The position numbers and the translations under genes were made by a program. Below, one piece after another: positions 25,092-35,493 of a stretch of 42,778 bases of DNA. Positions within the stretch are counted from its first letter, which is position 1. Every line of letters starts with the position of its first letter. The DNA lies in NCBI RefSeq assembly GCF_001752395.1, contig NZ_MKEK01000001.1:45277-88054 (forward strand). The letters run 5' to 3'. The notes beneath the pieces were generated by a model. It saw only the letters and a list, made by a program, of their open reading frames with translations. It did not search any database and was not told where the DNA came from. This DNA is from Rheinheimera salexigens. GTDB taxonomy: Bacteria > Pseudomonadota > Gammaproteobacteria > Enterobacterales > Alteromonadaceae.

Positions 25092-26119
25092 CCTTGGTCT
25101 CCAAATCGTCGAGCTAGCACTTTAATTTTATTAGTATTGGTTTTTTCCAGCACTGACGTTAGCACAAAGCCTGATTCTAAATAAGCTGCCGTCGCGGTTA
25201 ACTTAAAATATTTGGATGTAAACACTAGCATGTTTTTTACATCGTCAGTTAAAACAATATCTGCTAACTGTGAACTACTGGTAATATCTTCTAACGATGT
25301 AAAACCGCTTTCTGGCCGGCTGTTAATTAACTCAATCGCGGCTTCTTCAGTCAGTTGCGGAATTAACGCCGCTAACAATACCGCGGTTTCTTCAGTTAAC
25401 GTATTTAGATTAATTAATAAATCTCTATTATCAGGTATTACGCAGACATAAGGCGCTAGTGCCTGATAATCAGCAGGGGTAATACCCAAAATCACTCTTA
25501 GTTCAGATGGACTCGCCATCAACGTATTCGCCGCATAATAAGGATACACTAAGCTGGCATAGTCATCTTCTTCCGCACTGCCACTAGTCATTAATAAACT
25601 ATCTTCATCTAACCAATCAGCAATCCGCGCGGTTAAGTATTCGGGTGGCATGGTTAAATCGGCCAACTTTAACTCAAGTAAACGTTGAAATGCTTGTTGT
25701 GGCACAGAAAATTCGGCTTTTGCGCTAGCGTTTGCACGGCTGACATTTTGCAGCGCATTAAGATTAAAGCAACTGCGCAAATCAGTAATATCACCAGCGA
25801 TAGTGCCATTATCAACCGGAAAGGTTGCACCTTGCATCGCCCATTGTTGAGATAAATTAACCGTTTCTTCACCCACGACCGTTCGGGTTAATAATACTCG
25901 GCTAAATTGCTCCGCGGCCATGGCATACCAAAATGCCTGGGTCTGCTGTTGAATATTCTGCTGTCGTTGTATTTGCAGGCGTAACCGGCTGGTCATCGTT
26001 GCGGCTATAATCACCACGATAGCAATCACCATTAATACCGCAATTAACGCTACGCCGTTTTGTCTTGTTGCCGAGTATTTAAGCGGTGCTTGCTTAGCCT
26101 GTACTTGCTGAGTGTTCAT
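25088..26119 (-). CDS. gspK: Type II secretion minor pseudopilin K
   Basis: A 343-residue minor pseudopilin that caps the pseudopilus tip with GspI and GspJ. After a 22-residue leader the prepilin cleavage site reads G-VALIAVLMVIAIVVI. Position 5 is alanine rather than glutamate, which is normal for GspK. The large alpha domain contains a DLRSCFNLN and an INLNTLT segment. Overlaps gspJ by 4 bases. Confidence 0.95.
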   Translation of the reverse strand: MNTQQVQAKQAPLKYSATRQNGVALIAVLMVIAIVVIIAATMTSRLRLQIQRQQNIQQQTQAFWYAMAAEQFSRVLLTRTVVGEETVNLSQQWAMQGATFPVDNGTIAGDITDLRSCFNLNALQNVSRANASAKAEFSVPQQAFQRLLELKLADLTMPPEYLTARIADWLDEDSLLMTSGSAEEDDYASLVYPYYAANTLMASPSELRVILGITPADYQALAPYVCVIPDNRDLLINLNTLTEETAVLLAALIPQLTEEAAIELINSRPESGFTSLEDITSSSQLADIVLTDDVKNMLVFTSKYFKLTATAAYLESGFVLTSVLEKTNTNKIKVLARRFGDQG

Positions 26120-26739
26120 TGCAATATTTGCTCCGCAACTAAGCCATCTGGCAGCATAAAAATACGTTCAATACGTCCTAAGTAGGTATGAATCAAAGTA
26201 ACTTTTACGGCAGTAGGTAAATTACTATCTTGCCAGCGTTGTTGCCATGTTTCAGCCAATAAATATTCAACCTCAAAGCCGGTTAAGTCACTTTGTAACA
26301 TTTGTATCCGGGGCACGGTTCCGGTAACCGCATCAGGATATAAGGTAAATAAGCGCTGCAATACGCCTTCTTGAAGTCGATAAGCCACAGCTTGAATTTC
26401 ACTACGCGGTAATATCATACCGGGATTACGCCAACCTTGGCGACTAAAGCTAATACCATGATCTTCGCTGTCAAATAAGTACTGCGCACCTACTAGCCGA
26501 TTTTTTTCAGCGGGCTCGCCATCAATACGCACATGTCTGGCACTTATCTGCATAAAGTCACGCTCTAACATTAACATGGTGCGCTGAATTTCGATTAAAC
26601 GCTGACTAGACTCGCGCGATAACTCATCGCTTTTGGTCACACTAGACAACACCGCTATCGAGGCCAAGCCAACTAAAGCAAACAGTGAAACGGCTAGTAA
26701 CATTTCTATAAAGGTAAAACCCTGGCCACGATTATCCAT
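26116..26739 (-). CDS. gspJ: Type II secretion minor pseudopilin J
   Basis: A 207-residue minor pseudopilin. The leader is short (MDNRGQG), with cleavage before FTFIEM and Glu5 present. The globular domain has the GISFSRQGWRNPG motif typical of GspJ. It starts within the end of gspI (8-base overlap). Confidence 0.95.
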   Translation of the reverse strand: MDNRGQGFTFIEMLLAVSLFALVGLASIAVLSSVTKSDELSRESSQRLIEIQRTMLMLERDFMQISARHVRIDGEPAEKNRLVGAQYLFDSEDHGISFSRQGWRNPGMILPRSEIQAVAYRLQEGVLQRLFTLYPDAVTGTVPRIQMLQSDLTGFEVEYLLAETWQQRWQDSNLPTAVKVTLIHTYLGRIERIFMLPDGLVAEQILQ

Positions 26740-27112
26740 TTGGCTTACCTTTATAGCTTTGTAAACTATATAAAATATCCTCTGGTGTTTCGGCTAAACT
26801 GACCTGAATTTTAATTAAGCGTAAATCTGCATCTTCTAATTTATAATTTTCCAGTTGCCACAGCCATTTACGGTTGCCTTGCTCTACTTCGCCCTTGCGC
26901 TGCTCTTTGCCTGGCCACTCTTTTTCTAGTAACGCTAATTGCATTTGATTGTTGGCAACAAAACTGGCAAAAGTACTATCTTCCAGCATGGTGATACTAC
27001 GAATATGTGCTGAAGTTGCTTGCATAATAGCAATGCCAGCAGTGGCAAAAATAGCCATCGCAACCAATAATTCTAGCAGCGTAAAACCGTTATGGTTACT
27101 AAGTGACTTCAT
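26732..27112 (-). CDS. gspI: Type II secretion minor pseudopilin I
   Basis: A 126-residue minor pseudopilin with cleavage after Gly9 (NHNG-FTLLELLVAMAIFA). The VANNQMQLALLEKEWPG region is characteristic of GspI. It overlaps gspH by 4 bases. Confidence 0.94.
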   Translation of the reverse strand: MKSLSNHNGFTLLELLVAMAIFATAGIAIMQATSAHIRSITMLEDSTFASFVANNQMQLALLEKEWPGKEQRKGEVEQGNRKWLWQLENYKLEDADLRLIKIQVSLAETPEDILYSLQSYKGKPNG

Positions 27113-27705
27113 GGTTGCTCGCCACTAGCAAAGGTGCGCGTTAAGGGAATAAAAAACTCGGTACTTACTGTGGAATATAACGGAGACAGATCACTTTTTT
27201 CTATAAAGGTAAGTTTAAACGGACTAATTTCACCTGAAGATAAAATAAATACTTGCGGCAATACCGGCGTAGTTTGCTGCTCATCCTGACTGTATTCTTC
27301 ATCTATTTGCCAGTCTAAATCTCGCAGTAAATTGTCTTCGACTGTGGCAAAACCATCCAAATCTAACTGTAAGCTGATGTCTTCAGGTAATTGGTGTTGG
27401 CGCAAGCTTTCAGGTTCTTCTGCCGGCAACCACTTTTGCTGATTATTATCGTAATATAAAAATCCGTAGCGATCGGCAGTAGTATACAACCCCCACTCTT
27501 GCTGTTTAAGCAAAGCCGTTTCAGCCACAAACTGAAACAACTGTTGAAAGCGCAAACTTTGCTTATCAAGCTTTTCTGCTCGGCTTTCACCGCTAAAATT
27601 AAGCACCACTGCTGTCGCCAATAAGCCAATTAATAGCATTACTAGCATCACTTCTAATAAAGTGAAACCCGTGTTCTTAGCGTGACGAGCAGCAGGCTTG
27701 ATCAT
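27109..27705 (-). CDS. gspH: Type II secretion minor pseudopilin H
   Basis: A 198-residue minor pseudopilin with cleavage after Gly13 (KNTG-FTLLEVMLVMLL). The stop of gspG and this ATG share bases (TAATG). It is part of the pseudopilus below the GspI-J-K tip. Confidence 0.94.
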   Translation of the reverse strand: MIKPAARHAKNTGFTLLEVMLVMLLIGLLATAVVLNFSGESRAEKLDKQSLRFQQLFQFVAETALLKQQEWGLYTTADRYGFLYYDNNQQKWLPAEEPESLRQHQLPEDISLQLDLDGFATVEDNLLRDLDWQIDEEYSQDEQQTTPVLPQVFILSSGEISPFKLTFIEKSDLSPLYSTVSTEFFIPLTRTFASGEQP

Positions 27706-28136
27706 TAATTATTACTGTCTGACTCAACATCCCAATTACCAATATCATCATCACTACCGGCAGTACGGTCTGGGCCTTTGCTTAGAATATCAATACGACC
27801 AATCTGGCCTGGGCTAACCAGAATATAATCTTCGCCCCAAGGATCTTTTGGCAAACGCTTAATAAAACCGCCATCAGGAAATGCTCTTGGTACGGGTTCA
27901 GACGTGGCCTGTTGCACTAATGCTGTTAAGCCTTGCTCGGTGGTAGGGTAAAAACCGTTACGCAACCGATACATATCTAAGACGTTTTCTAATTGTTGAA
28001 TATCAACTTTAGCTTTTTGTTGATCAGCCGCTTCTTTATTGCCCAATAAATTGGGTACTACCATGCTGGCAATAATACCCAGAATAACAATTACGACCAT
28101 CACTTCTAAAAGGGTAAAACCCCGTTGTTTTAACAT
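27705..28136 (-). CDS. gspG: Type II secretion major pseudopilin G
   Basis: A 143-residue major pseudopilin. Cleavage after Gly6 (KQRG-FTLLEVMVVIVIL), then the conserved LRNGFYPTTEQGLTALV and the calcium-binding loop GPDRTAGSDDDIGNW near the C-terminus. It polymerises into the periplasmic piston. The prepilin peptidase GspO/PilD that would process it is not in this window. Confidence 0.98.
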   Translation of the reverse strand: MLKQRGFTLLEVMVVIVILGIIASMVVPNLLGNKEAADQQKAKVDIQQLENVLDMYRLRNGFYPTTEQGLTALVQQATSEPVPRAFPDGGFIKRLPKDPWGEDYILVSPGQIGRIDILSKGPDRTAGSDDDIGNWDVESDSNN

Positions 28137-28137
28137 G

Positions 28138-29358
28138 TTATTTTCCTATCATATTATTAAGTTCTAGTATTGGCAGTAAAATTGACATCACAATTAAAAA
28201 CACCATTGCTGCGAGAATAATCACCACTGCCGGTTTAAATATTTCTAACGATACCGTCATGGTCATTTCAAATTCACGATCTAAGTTATTTGCCGCCCGC
28301 TCTAGCATGGTATCTAATTGACCACTTTTCTCGCCACTGGCAATCATATGCAACATCATAGGCGGAAAGAGTTTGGTTTGATCCAGTGCATTGCGCAGCG
28401 AGGTGCCTTCGCGCACTCTAGCTGCAGCCTCTGTTACCGATTGTTTCATAAAACTATTATCTAGCACATCGGCGCTAATGCGCATCGCTTCAAGTAAAGG
28501 CACGGCACTGGCATTTAATATACTTAAAGTGCGAGCAAAACGCGCCGTATTAACGCCTCGGGTTATGCGGCCAATAAAGGCAATATTTAATAGCTGTTTA
28601 TCATAAGCCATTTTTATAGCCGGCTTTTGTAATAAGCGCTGAGCTAAAATAATGGATAATACGATGCCGAGCACTAAACCAAGGCCATAACTTTGCACAA
28701 ACTCGCTGGCACCAATCATAAACCGAGTTAACGCCGGTAATTGTTGGCCCATATATTCGAACTGCTCAGTAATCTTTGGCACTACCACCGACAATAAAAC
28801 GCCAATAATGCCGATAGCCACCACAACCATAACAATGGGGTAGATTGACGCCATTAAGATTTGATTGCGCATATGCTGACGTTGCTCGGTGTAATCAGCT
28901 AAACGGTTTAACACTTGGTCTAAATGACCGGATTTTTCACCGGCTGCGACCATAGAGCGAAATAGGTGATCAAACACATGCGGAAATTCGGCTAAACCTT
29001 CGGCTAAACTATAGCCTTCCACCACTTTAGAGCGCACTGTCATCATCATGGTTTTTAAGCGCGGTTTATCACATTGCTCGGCAACTGCCAGCAAGGCACT
29101 TTCAATCGGTAACGCCGCTTCCACTAAAGTGGCGATTTGCCGCGTAATTAAGGCGAGTTCAGAGGTGGAAATTTTGCGTTTAAACCATTGCTTACCTGAT
29201 GCCAGCAGCTTTTCTTGCTGCGAGGCTACCGTGACACTAATCGGCGTTAGCTTTTGCTCGCGTAATAAACTGCGGGCATGCCTAGCATTATCTGCTTCTA
29301 GCACCCCTTTAGTGGTGCGACCTTTTGCCGTTAAAGCTTGATATTCAAACGCCGCCAC
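28138..29358 (-). CDS. gspF: Type II secretion inner-membrane platform protein F
   Basis: A 406-residue polytopic protein with two repeated cytoplasmic GspF domains and three membrane helices (about 170-190, 220-240, 375-397). Repeated motifs are VAAGEKSGHLDQVL and IASGEKSGQLDTML. The start is GTG, whose G is the last base of the gspE stop codon TAG. Confidence 0.97.
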   Translation of the reverse strand: MAAFEYQALTAKGRTTKGVLEADNARHARSLLREQKLTPISVTVASQQEKLLASGKQWFKRKISTSELALITRQIATLVEAALPIESALLAVAEQCDKPRLKTMMMTVRSKVVEGYSLAEGLAEFPHVFDHLFRSMVAAGEKSGHLDQVLNRLADYTEQRQHMRNQILMASIYPIVMVVVAIGIIGVLLSVVVPKITEQFEYMGQQLPALTRFMIGASEFVQSYGLGLVLGIVLSIILAQRLLQKPAIKMAYDKQLLNIAFIGRITRGVNTARFARTLSILNASAVPLLEAMRISADVLDNSFMKQSVTEAAARVREGTSLRNALDQTKLFPPMMLHMIASGEKSGQLDTMLERAANNLDREFEMTMTVSLEIFKPAVVIILAAMVFLIVMSILLPILELNNMIGK

Positions 29359-30884
29359 TAAACATCCTCTCGTGTCACACGCAATACTTCTTCTAACGTG
29401 GTATAGCCTTTTAATACCTTGCTAAAACCATCGGCGCGAATACTGGGGCTATGTTGGCGCACGTATTTCTCAATAGACTGCTCGCCCTTACCGTTATGAA
29501 TTAACTCGCGAATATGCTCATCAACCTGTAATAATTCATGAATCCCGGTACGTCCACGATAGCCGGTAAGGTTACAGTGTTCGCAACCTTTGGCTCGATA
29601 AATAATCGTATTACTGGCAGCAGTAACGCCGAGTAATCGGCACTCTTCGGTATCAGGTTGGTGTGGATGTTTGCAATGAATACACAAGGTTCGCACTAAC
29701 CGTTGCGCCAGCACACCTAATAAACTGGATGAAAGCAAGAAGGCTTCTACACCCATATCCTCTAAGCGGGTTATCGCGCCAGCGGCAGTATTAGTATGCA
29801 AGGTAGATAACACTAAGTGACCGGTTAAACTGGCTTGCACGGCTATTTGTGCTGTTTCTAAGTCACGAATTTCACCCACCATCACCACATCGGGATCTTG
29901 ACGTAAAATCGCCCGTAAACCGCGGGCAAAAGTCATATTAACTTTGCTGTTTACTTGGGTTTGGCCAATGCCTTCTAACTCATATTCAATCGGATCTTCT
30001 ACCGTTAAGATATTGCGATCTTTAGTATTAATATCGGTTAAACCAGCATACAAAGTGGTACTTTTACCCGAGCCAGTAGGGCCCGTAACCAGTATAATTC
30101 CGTGCGGTTTTAAAATAAGTTCAGCAAAAGCGGTTTGCACCGTGCCGGACATGCCTAAGTCGGCTAGATTTAAGTGCGAGTTATTCTTATCTAATAAACG
30201 CAGTACTACCCGCTCGCCATGGCTAGACGGCATAGTCGACACTCGGACATCAACGGCGCGACCGGCGATACGTAAACTGATGCGACCATCTTGTGGCAAG
30301 CGTTTTTCGGCAATATCTAACTTTGCCATTACTTTAATCCGCGACACTAACAAGCTCGATAAGCGCCGATGAGGCCTTAGCACTTCACGTAAAATGCCGT
30401 CGACTCTAAAGCGAATAATTAAAGCTTTTTCAAACGTTTCAACGTGAATATCTGACGCACCTAATTTAATGGCCTCGCCTAGCATGGCATTAATTAATTT
30501 GATAATGGGCGCATCATCTTCATTTTCTAATAAATCTTCGGTTTCAGGAATATCATCTGCCAACGAGGCTAAATTCACTTCTTTACCAATATCTTCCATT
30601 AATTGCTGCGCTTCAGAGGAATCTCGTTGGTAACTTGCTTCTAATAATGCTTCAAATTCAATCGGTGATAATCGAACAATAGTAAAAGGCTCCGCTAACA
30701 TGCGGCGAACTTCTAATACGGCTTGAGCCGATGTCGCGGTATGCACCGATAACAACCAACCGTCTTTTTGCTGCTGCAATAACACACCGTGGCGCTTAGC
30801 AAAACCAAATGGCAACCGGATCCGACTACTGACCGGTTTAATATCTTCTGCCGCGAGTTGTTCCAGCTGCTCTAACTGCGCCAT
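29358..30884 (-). CDS. gspE: Type II secretion ATPase E
   Basis: A 508-residue cytoplasmic hexameric ATPase that powers the pseudopilus. Walker [10 protein letters not shown] (268-276), Asp box, Walker [12 protein letters not shown] (331-341), His box [16 protein letters not shown], and a zinc-binding tetracysteine motif with Cys401, Cys404, Cys434 and Cys437, as in EpsE. The N-terminal domain would bind GspL. Its ATG overlaps the gspD stop (TAATG). Confidence 0.98.
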   Translation of the reverse strand: MAQLEQLEQLAAEDIKPVSSRIRLPFGFAKRHGVLLQQQKDGWLLSVHTATSAQAVLEVRRMLAEPFTIVRLSPIEFEALLEASYQRDSSEAQQLMEDIGKEVNLASLADDIPETEDLLENEDDAPIIKLINAMLGEAIKLGASDIHVETFEKALIIRFRVDGILREVLRPHRRLSSLLVSRIKVMAKLDIAEKRLPQDGRISLRIAGRAVDVRVSTMPSSHGERVVLRLLDKNNSHLNLADLGMSGTVQTAFAELILKPHGIILVTGPTGSGKSTTLYAGLTDINTKDRNILTVEDPIEYELEGIGQTQVNSKVNMTFARGLRAILRQDPDVVMVGEIRDLETAQIAVQASLTGHLVLSTLHTNTAAGAITRLEDMGVEAFLLSSSLLGVLAQRLVRTLCIHCKHPHQPDTEECRLLGVTAASNTIIYRAKGCEHCNLTGYRGRTGIHELLQVDEHIRELIHNGKGEQSIEKYVRQHSPSIRADGFSKVLKGYTTLEEVLRVTREDV

Positions 30885-33016
30885 TAGTCTTGCAGCCCTT
30901 TACTTTCTGTCGCTGACAAACCTTCTGGCTGCTGCTTCTGCATATATTCATCAAAGGTCGGCGGTAATTCTAAAGCGTCGTTCCACTCTGGTAAAATAAC
31001 TTGCTTGGTATTGGGCATTAAACGAATGCCTTCTTCATCCCGCTTTAACTGCTCGGCACGAATATAATTATATTTTTCTTTGGAAATACCCGATATCGCC
31101 GAACCTTCACGGACAATAGTGGCTTTAATAAACACCATTAAGTTACGTTTTTGTTTGGTCACGCTGGTGGTTTTAAATAAATGGCCCAAAAACGGAATAT
31201 CGCCTAGCAGCGGAATTTTAGACTCGCTTTCCTGCACGTCTTCATCAATTAAACCGCCTAATACTACTGTTGCACCATCATCGGCCATAACAGTGGTTTT
31301 AATTTCCCGTTTATTAATGGTGATATCAACTGCAGTAGCGCCACCAATACTGGATACTTCTTGCTCTATAGTCAGTTGAACCGCATTACCTTCGTTAATT
31401 TGTGGCGTCACTTTTAACTTAATGCCCACTTCTTGGCGATTAACTTGCTGGAAGGGGTTAGTGTTATTGGCTCCGGTGGTTGAGCCGGTGATAACAGGTA
31501 CTTCTTGGCCAACTAAGAAAAACGCTTCTTGATTATCCATAGTGGTAATGTGCGGTGTTGATAACACGTTAGAGTTAGAGCTAGTACGGACGGCTTGCAA
31601 AATTGCGCCCCAATCGCCAGAAATAAAGCCTAACATAGCGCCATTCAATGAGCCTAACACCTGAGCCGCGGCACTGTAGTCGCCTTCAGTATCAGGCACT
31701 GGCACTGTCGTGCTGGGTACGCCCGGAATAGTCGACTGCTCTACCCGAGGTGGATTTTTGGTCGGCCGCGCTGATAATGCGGCGCCAGCGACATTCATTA
31801 ATGGAATAGTGTTGCCGCTATTAAAGTTGGTACCACCAAAGTTTTTATTTAACCACTGCACACCTAAATCGGTGCCATCGCCTTCAAATACTTCAACAAT
31901 AATGGCTTCTACTAATACCTGCGCACGGCGAATATCTAATTTACGCAGCACTTCTTCTAGTGAACGCATCATGTCAGGCTGGGCTGTAATCACTAAACTG
32001 TTGCTATCGTTGTGGGCATCGATGCTAATGGCGCGCGAGCTGCCACCGGATGCACGTCTTGCGCCACTTGGTGAGGCTGTGCTCTGGCCGCCTTGTACTT
32101 CAGCAACAATAGACTCACTAACCCCTTTTAACACCGGCACTAACTCTTCGGCTTTAGCATATTTCAGATAAAACACCCGAGTATTACCACTGGTTTTTAA
32201 TTCTGAATCTAAGCGTTTGGCTAATTCAATCACCCGCTGTCTGGCTTGGATCTCACCACTGACAATTACGCTGTTAGTGCGCTCATCGGCAACAATTCGT
32301 GGCACTAAGAAATCGGGCTGATCGCCACGACCTTGGCTTTTATAAATGCTTTCAAGAATTCTGACTATTTCTGGCGCAGAGGCATATTCAAGTTTAACTA
32401 TTTCTAATTCTTGGTCTCCGGCTTTATCCACCCGTTGAATAATATCCACCAAGCGATTTACCACCGCAGCCGGTCCTGTCATCATAATCACGTTTGATGG
32501 ATCATAATGCACAACATGGCCACCACCGGCCTGATTACTAAATTGGCGTAACAACGGCGCTAATTCACGCACCGACACGTTACGTACCTGTACCACGCGC
32601 GTGACCATCTCGTCACCTTGGCCTGGATACTCGTCACTAACAACAGGAATATTGCTGGTTTTGGCATCTTTATTACGCACTACTTTTAAAATGCCGTTTT
32701 CCATTTCCACCACAGCAAAACTATAGACTTCCAGCACATTTAAAAAAAACTGATAATACTGCTGCTCGTTAAGCATTTCGTAACTGCGCACATTAATCCG
32801 GCCGCGCACTTGTGGATCAACGATAATGGTTTTCTTTAAATTCATGCCAACGATATTAATAAACTCATTAATATCGGTGCCTTTAAAGTTAGGCGAGTAC
32901 ATTACGGGTTCATCAGCAACAACACTCGCGCTAGGGACGATAACAGCAAGAGAAGCTGCGACTAAAAGGCTAGCCAAAGTTCGGCGAGAAAGAAAAGAGA
33001 GCTGCAATGATTTCAT
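30884..33016 (-). CDS. gspD: Type II secretion outer-membrane secretin D
   Basis: A 710-residue secretin. Signal peptide 1-34 (cleavage near SVVA-DEP), periplasmic N0-N3 domains, then the secretin core with [34 protein letters not shown] and VVLGGLIDE motifs. The N0 domain begins with [16 protein letters not shown]. It forms the outer-membrane channel; the C-terminal part ([12 protein letters not shown]) may be where a pilotin binds. No pilotin gene of recognised type is adjacent. The Shine-Dalgarno sequence is poor, which suggests coupling to gspC 27 bases upstream. Confidence 0.98.
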   Translation of the reverse strand: MKSLQLSFLSRRTLASLLVAASLAVIVPSASVVADEPVMYSPNFKGTDINEFINIVGMNLKKTIIVDPQVRGRINVRSYEMLNEQQYYQFFLNVLEVYSFAVVEMENGILKVVRNKDAKTSNIPVVSDEYPGQGDEMVTRVVQVRNVSVRELAPLLRQFSNQAGGGHVVHYDPSNVIMMTGPAAVVNRLVDIIQRVDKAGDQELEIVKLEYASAPEIVRILESIYKSQGRGDQPDFLVPRIVADERTNSVIVSGEIQARQRVIELAKRLDSELKTSGNTRVFYLKYAKAEELVPVLKGVSESIVAEVQGGQSTASPSGARRASGGSSRAISIDAHNDSNSLVITAQPDMMRSLEEVLRKLDIRRAQVLVEAIIVEVFEGDGTDLGVQWLNKNFGGTNFNSGNTIPLMNVAGAALSARPTKNPPRVEQSTIPGVPSTTVPVPDTEGDYSAAAQVLGSLNGAMLGFISGDWGAILQAVRTSSNSNVLSTPHITTMDNQEAFFLVGQEVPVITGSTTGANNTNPFQQVNRQEVGIKLKVTPQINEGNAVQLTIEQEVSSIGGATAVDITINKREIKTTVMADDGATVVLGGLIDEDVQESESKIPLLGDIPFLGHLFKTTSVTKQKRNLMVFIKATIVREGSAISGISKEKYNYIRAEQLKRDEEGIRLMPNTKQVILPEWNDALELPPTFDEYMQKQQPEGLSATESKGLQD

Positions 33017-33043
33017 TAAATTATAACCAATTAGTTGTCATTA

Positions 33044-34015
33044 TTATTGCGATAGGCTAACTAAAATATCTTTAGTTTCACCATCTCGCTCTATTTTTAT
33101 TGTCGCTTCTTGAGCTTCACGTAATTCATTAATGACACCCATTGCCTGCTGCATGTCATCTAAACGTATGCCATTAATTTCGATGGCTAAATCGTTGGCC
33201 TGTAAACCAAGCTGATTAAATAAAGCGGGGTCTTTACCTGGCGTTAAACGGTAGCCAACTAACTGGCCTTCCCTACGTTGTGGCGAAACCCGAATATAAT
33301 CAAAAAACTTCATCGGTTCAGCTAATAACTGCTGACGTTGCTCAGAAAGTATCTCATTGGTTTGTAGCGGCTGCATAGGGTCTAATGTTGGTGCCATATC
33401 ATCTTGTTGCTCAACATTACTTTCAAAATTATCCGCATCACTACGACCTAAACCAATATTGGCTTGAGCAATCTTTGTATACTCCATACCATCTAACATT
33501 AAGGTTTCATAACGGCCAGCTTGTTGCAGTAATACCCGGTCATGCAACACTTGCTTCAATACGGCGTTAGTGCCATCAATTTTATCGTCAATGGCATAGG
33601 TTGCTTCAGCACCGCGGCTTTCGATAATAGCACTACCTTGCTCAGGTACTTGGCTAATAGCCACTAAGCCGGTTAATTTAACATTTAAATTAGTTTTTGG
33701 CGCTTCAGTCACTACCGGCACCGGCTCAGATTTATTGGCTGTAACTTGGTCGGCTTTACCAAACAATGAAAAACTGACTAAAGCCGATAAATCGACTTTA
33801 TTTTTCGCAGCATTAGCATTCGCGGCATTAAGTTGCAAAGCTGGAGGGACTATAGCATCAGTTTGTGCTGGACTAGGCAATAGCTGCCAACTTAGCTTAG
33901 CTAAAAGCCAAGCTAATAAAACGCTCAATAGCACATTCAATATCAACCGAAGGTTATTCAGTGGAATTTTTTCAAGCTGATGCCAAAATTGTTCTAGTTG
34001 TAATAACGGCTTCAT
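33044..34015 (-). CDS. gspC: Type II secretion protein C
   Basis: A 323-residue inner-membrane protein that links the platform to the secretin. One helix at about 21-41, the homology region (LVSFSLFGKADQ and KLTGLVAISQV), then a C-terminal PDZ domain (about 235-322, GLQANDLAIEINGIRLDD). ATG 34015 is preferred to the GTG at 34018 (GAAG 6 bases upstream). It is the first gene of the operon and is divergent from hslR. Confidence 0.95.
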   Translation of the reverse strand: MKPLLQLEQFWHQLEKIPLNNLRLILNVLLSVLLAWLLAKLSWQLLPSPAQTDAIVPPALQLNAANANAAKNKVDLSALVSFSLFGKADQVTANKSEPVPVVTEAPKTNLNVKLTGLVAISQVPEQGSAIIESRGAEATYAIDDKIDGTNAVLKQVLHDRVLLQQAGRYETLMLDGMEYTKIAQANIGLGRSDADNFESNVEQQDDMAPTLDPMQPLQTNEILSEQRQQLLAEPMKFFDYIRVSPQRREGQLVGYRLTPGKDPALFNQLGLQANDLAIEINGIRLDDMQQAMGVINELREAQEATIKIERDGETKDILVSLSQ

Positions 34016-34044
34016 CACACACTTCTATGTTTAATTCGACTTTT

Positions 34045-34073
34045 ATCTTACCCAGTTGTCTATCTTGCAACAA
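34045..34073 (-). promoter_or_regulatory. Putative promoter of the gsp operon
   Basis: On the minus strand TTGTTG (34068-34073), a 17-base spacer and TAAGAT (34045-34050) lie 30 bases before gspC. Confidence 0.4.
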
Positions 34074-34146
34074 GACCGATAGTAATTTATTACATTAAAG
34101 CAACCCTGTTTTTTTATGATTTTGCCCATATATAGTAGATAGGCAC

Positions 34147-34152
34147 TATAAT
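34147..34152 (+). promoter_or_regulatory. -10 element upstream of hslR
   Basis: TATAAT lies 33 bases before the hslR ATG. No good -35 is spaced at 16-18 bases (TTGCCC is 19 away), and I found no clear sigma32 element, although hslR-hslO are heat-shock genes in E. coli. Confidence 0.4.
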
Positions 34153-34185
34153 AGCTATTTTAGTTCGGTAAATAGATTACCTCAT

Positions 34186-34599
34186 ATGCAGCAAAAATTA
34201 AAAAAATCAGTTTCTGAAGCACCCGCAATCCGTTTAGATAAATGGCTTTGGGCCTGTCGTTTTTATAAAACCCGCGCTATAGCAAAAAACATGATAGAGG
34301 GCGGCAAGGTACATTATAATGGTCAGCGCTGCAAAGCTAGTAAAACAGTGGAACTAGGTGCAACGGTTAAAGTGACACAAGGCACTGACGAAAAACATGT
34401 AATTATACAAGTGCTAGCAGAAAAACGCTTAGCGGCTACCTTAGCTCAAATGCTATATACCGAAACCGCCCAAAGCGTTGAGTTACGTTTACAGCGTGCT
34501 GAATTACGAAAAACTAATTCTTTATTTGCACCGCACCCTGACACTAAACCCGATAAAAAAGAGCGGCGTAAGTTGCTTTTATTAAAATCACAGCAGTAA
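34186..34599 (+). CDS. hslR: Ribosome-associated heat-shock protein HslR (Hsp15)
   Basis: A 137-residue S4-domain RNA-binding protein. Hsp15 binds stalled 50S subunits carrying nascent chains. The S4 motif RLDKWLWACRFYKTRAIAKN is at 17-36, followed by GGKVHYNGQRCKASK. The basic C-terminus KPDKKERRKLL is family-typical. The Shine-Dalgarno sequence is weak. It is followed 9 bases later by hslO as in E. coli. Confidence 0.96.
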   Translation: MQQKLKKSVSEAPAIRLDKWLWACRFYKTRAIAKNMIEGGKVHYNGQRCKASKTVELGATVKVTQGTDEKHVIIQVLAEKRLAATLAQMLYTETAQSVELRLQRAELRKTNSLFAPHPDTKPDKKERRKLLLLKSQQ

Positions 34600-34608
34600 G
34601 AGAATATA

Positions 34609-35457
34609 ATGACTTCAGATAATTTATACCGTTTTATATTTCAAGATAAGCATGTCCGTGGCGAATTGGTTCAACTCTCTAGCAGCCTGGATAATATGTT
34701 GTTGAATCATGATTATTCCCTGCCAGTAAAACAACTGTTGGCTGAATTAGTTGCCGCTACCAGTTTACTGACCGCGACCCTTAAATTTGAAGGCGAAATT
34801 GCAGTACAAATTCAAGGTGATGGCCCTCTTCGCTTTGCTGCTGTAAATGGCAGCGATCAACAGCAGTTTCGCGGTATTGCACGAATGCGCGCAGAGCTAC
34901 AAGGTGATAGCTTCCGTGATCTGGTAGGTGAAGGTCATATGTTGGTTACCATTACGCCAAAGCAAGGTGAACGTTACCAGGGCATTATCCCGTTAACGGG
35001 CGACAGCTTAACCCATACCCTTGAAACCTATTTTGCTCAATCAGAGCAATTACCTACCCGGTTATATTTATTTACTGATATTCAACAGCAGCATTGTCGT
35101 GCTGCCGGGTTTATGCTGCAAGTACTGCCGGTAAATCAACAGCAAGCGAAAATAGATTTTGCTGAGTTAACCATATTAAGTAACACCCTTACTGCCGATG
35201 AAACCCTTAACCTACCAGTTGAACAGTTATTACACCGTTTGTACCATGAAGAAGATATTAAGTTATTTGCTGCGCAAGCAGTCAGTTTTGTTTGTGGCTG
35301 TTCACGAGAAAAAACCGAAGCGGCTATTATCAGTTTAGGCCAAGCGATTATTAACGAACACATAGCCGAAGGTAAATTAGAAATTAGCTGTGATTATTGT
35401 AATAACAACTATGTCTTCAATAGCGCTGATTTACAGCAGTTAAGCGACAAGCTGTGA
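34609..35457 (+). CDS. hslO: Redox-regulated holdase Hsp33 (HslO)
   Basis: A 282-residue cytoplasmic chaperone activated by oxidation. The zinc-binding redox switch is Cys229 and Cys231 (CGC) with Cys261 and Cys264 (CDYC). The N-terminal core (1-190) is of usual size. It is preceded by AGAG before the ATG. Pair hslR-hslO is conserved; in Vibrio the same pair flanks the type II secretion operon. Confidence 0.97.
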   Translation: MTSDNLYRFIFQDKHVRGELVQLSSSLDNMLLNHDYSLPVKQLLAELVAATSLLTATLKFEGEIAVQIQGDGPLRFAAVNGSDQQQFRGIARMRAELQGDSFRDLVGEGHMLVTITPKQGERYQGIIPLTGDSLTHTLETYFAQSEQLPTRLYLFTDIQQQHCRAAGFMLQVLPVNQQQAKIDFAELTILSNTLTADETLNLPVEQLLHRLYHEEDIKLFAAQAVSFVCGCSREKTEAAIISLGQAIINEHIAEGKLEISCDYCNNNYVFNSADLQQLSDKL

Positions 35458-35472
35458 TAAAACTCCAAGCTA

Positions 35473-35493
35473 TTAGCATTTAGCATTTAGCAT
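35473..35493 (+). repeat. Three tandem TTAGCAT heptamers over the rhombosortase start
   Basis: Perfect copies at 35473-35479, 35480-35486 and 35487-35493. The last copy contains the A and T of the ATG start codon (35492-35494), and the repeats occupy the place where a ribosome-binding site should be. Confidence 0.85.

Noticed and set aside
25088..26119. GspK lacks Glu at position 5 after the cleavage site
   Set aside because: This is a known feature of the tip pseudopilin and not a defect.
34150..34186. Heat-shock sigma32 promoter before hslR
   Set aside because: Expected from E. coli, but no adequate CTTGAA/CCCCAT pair could be found.
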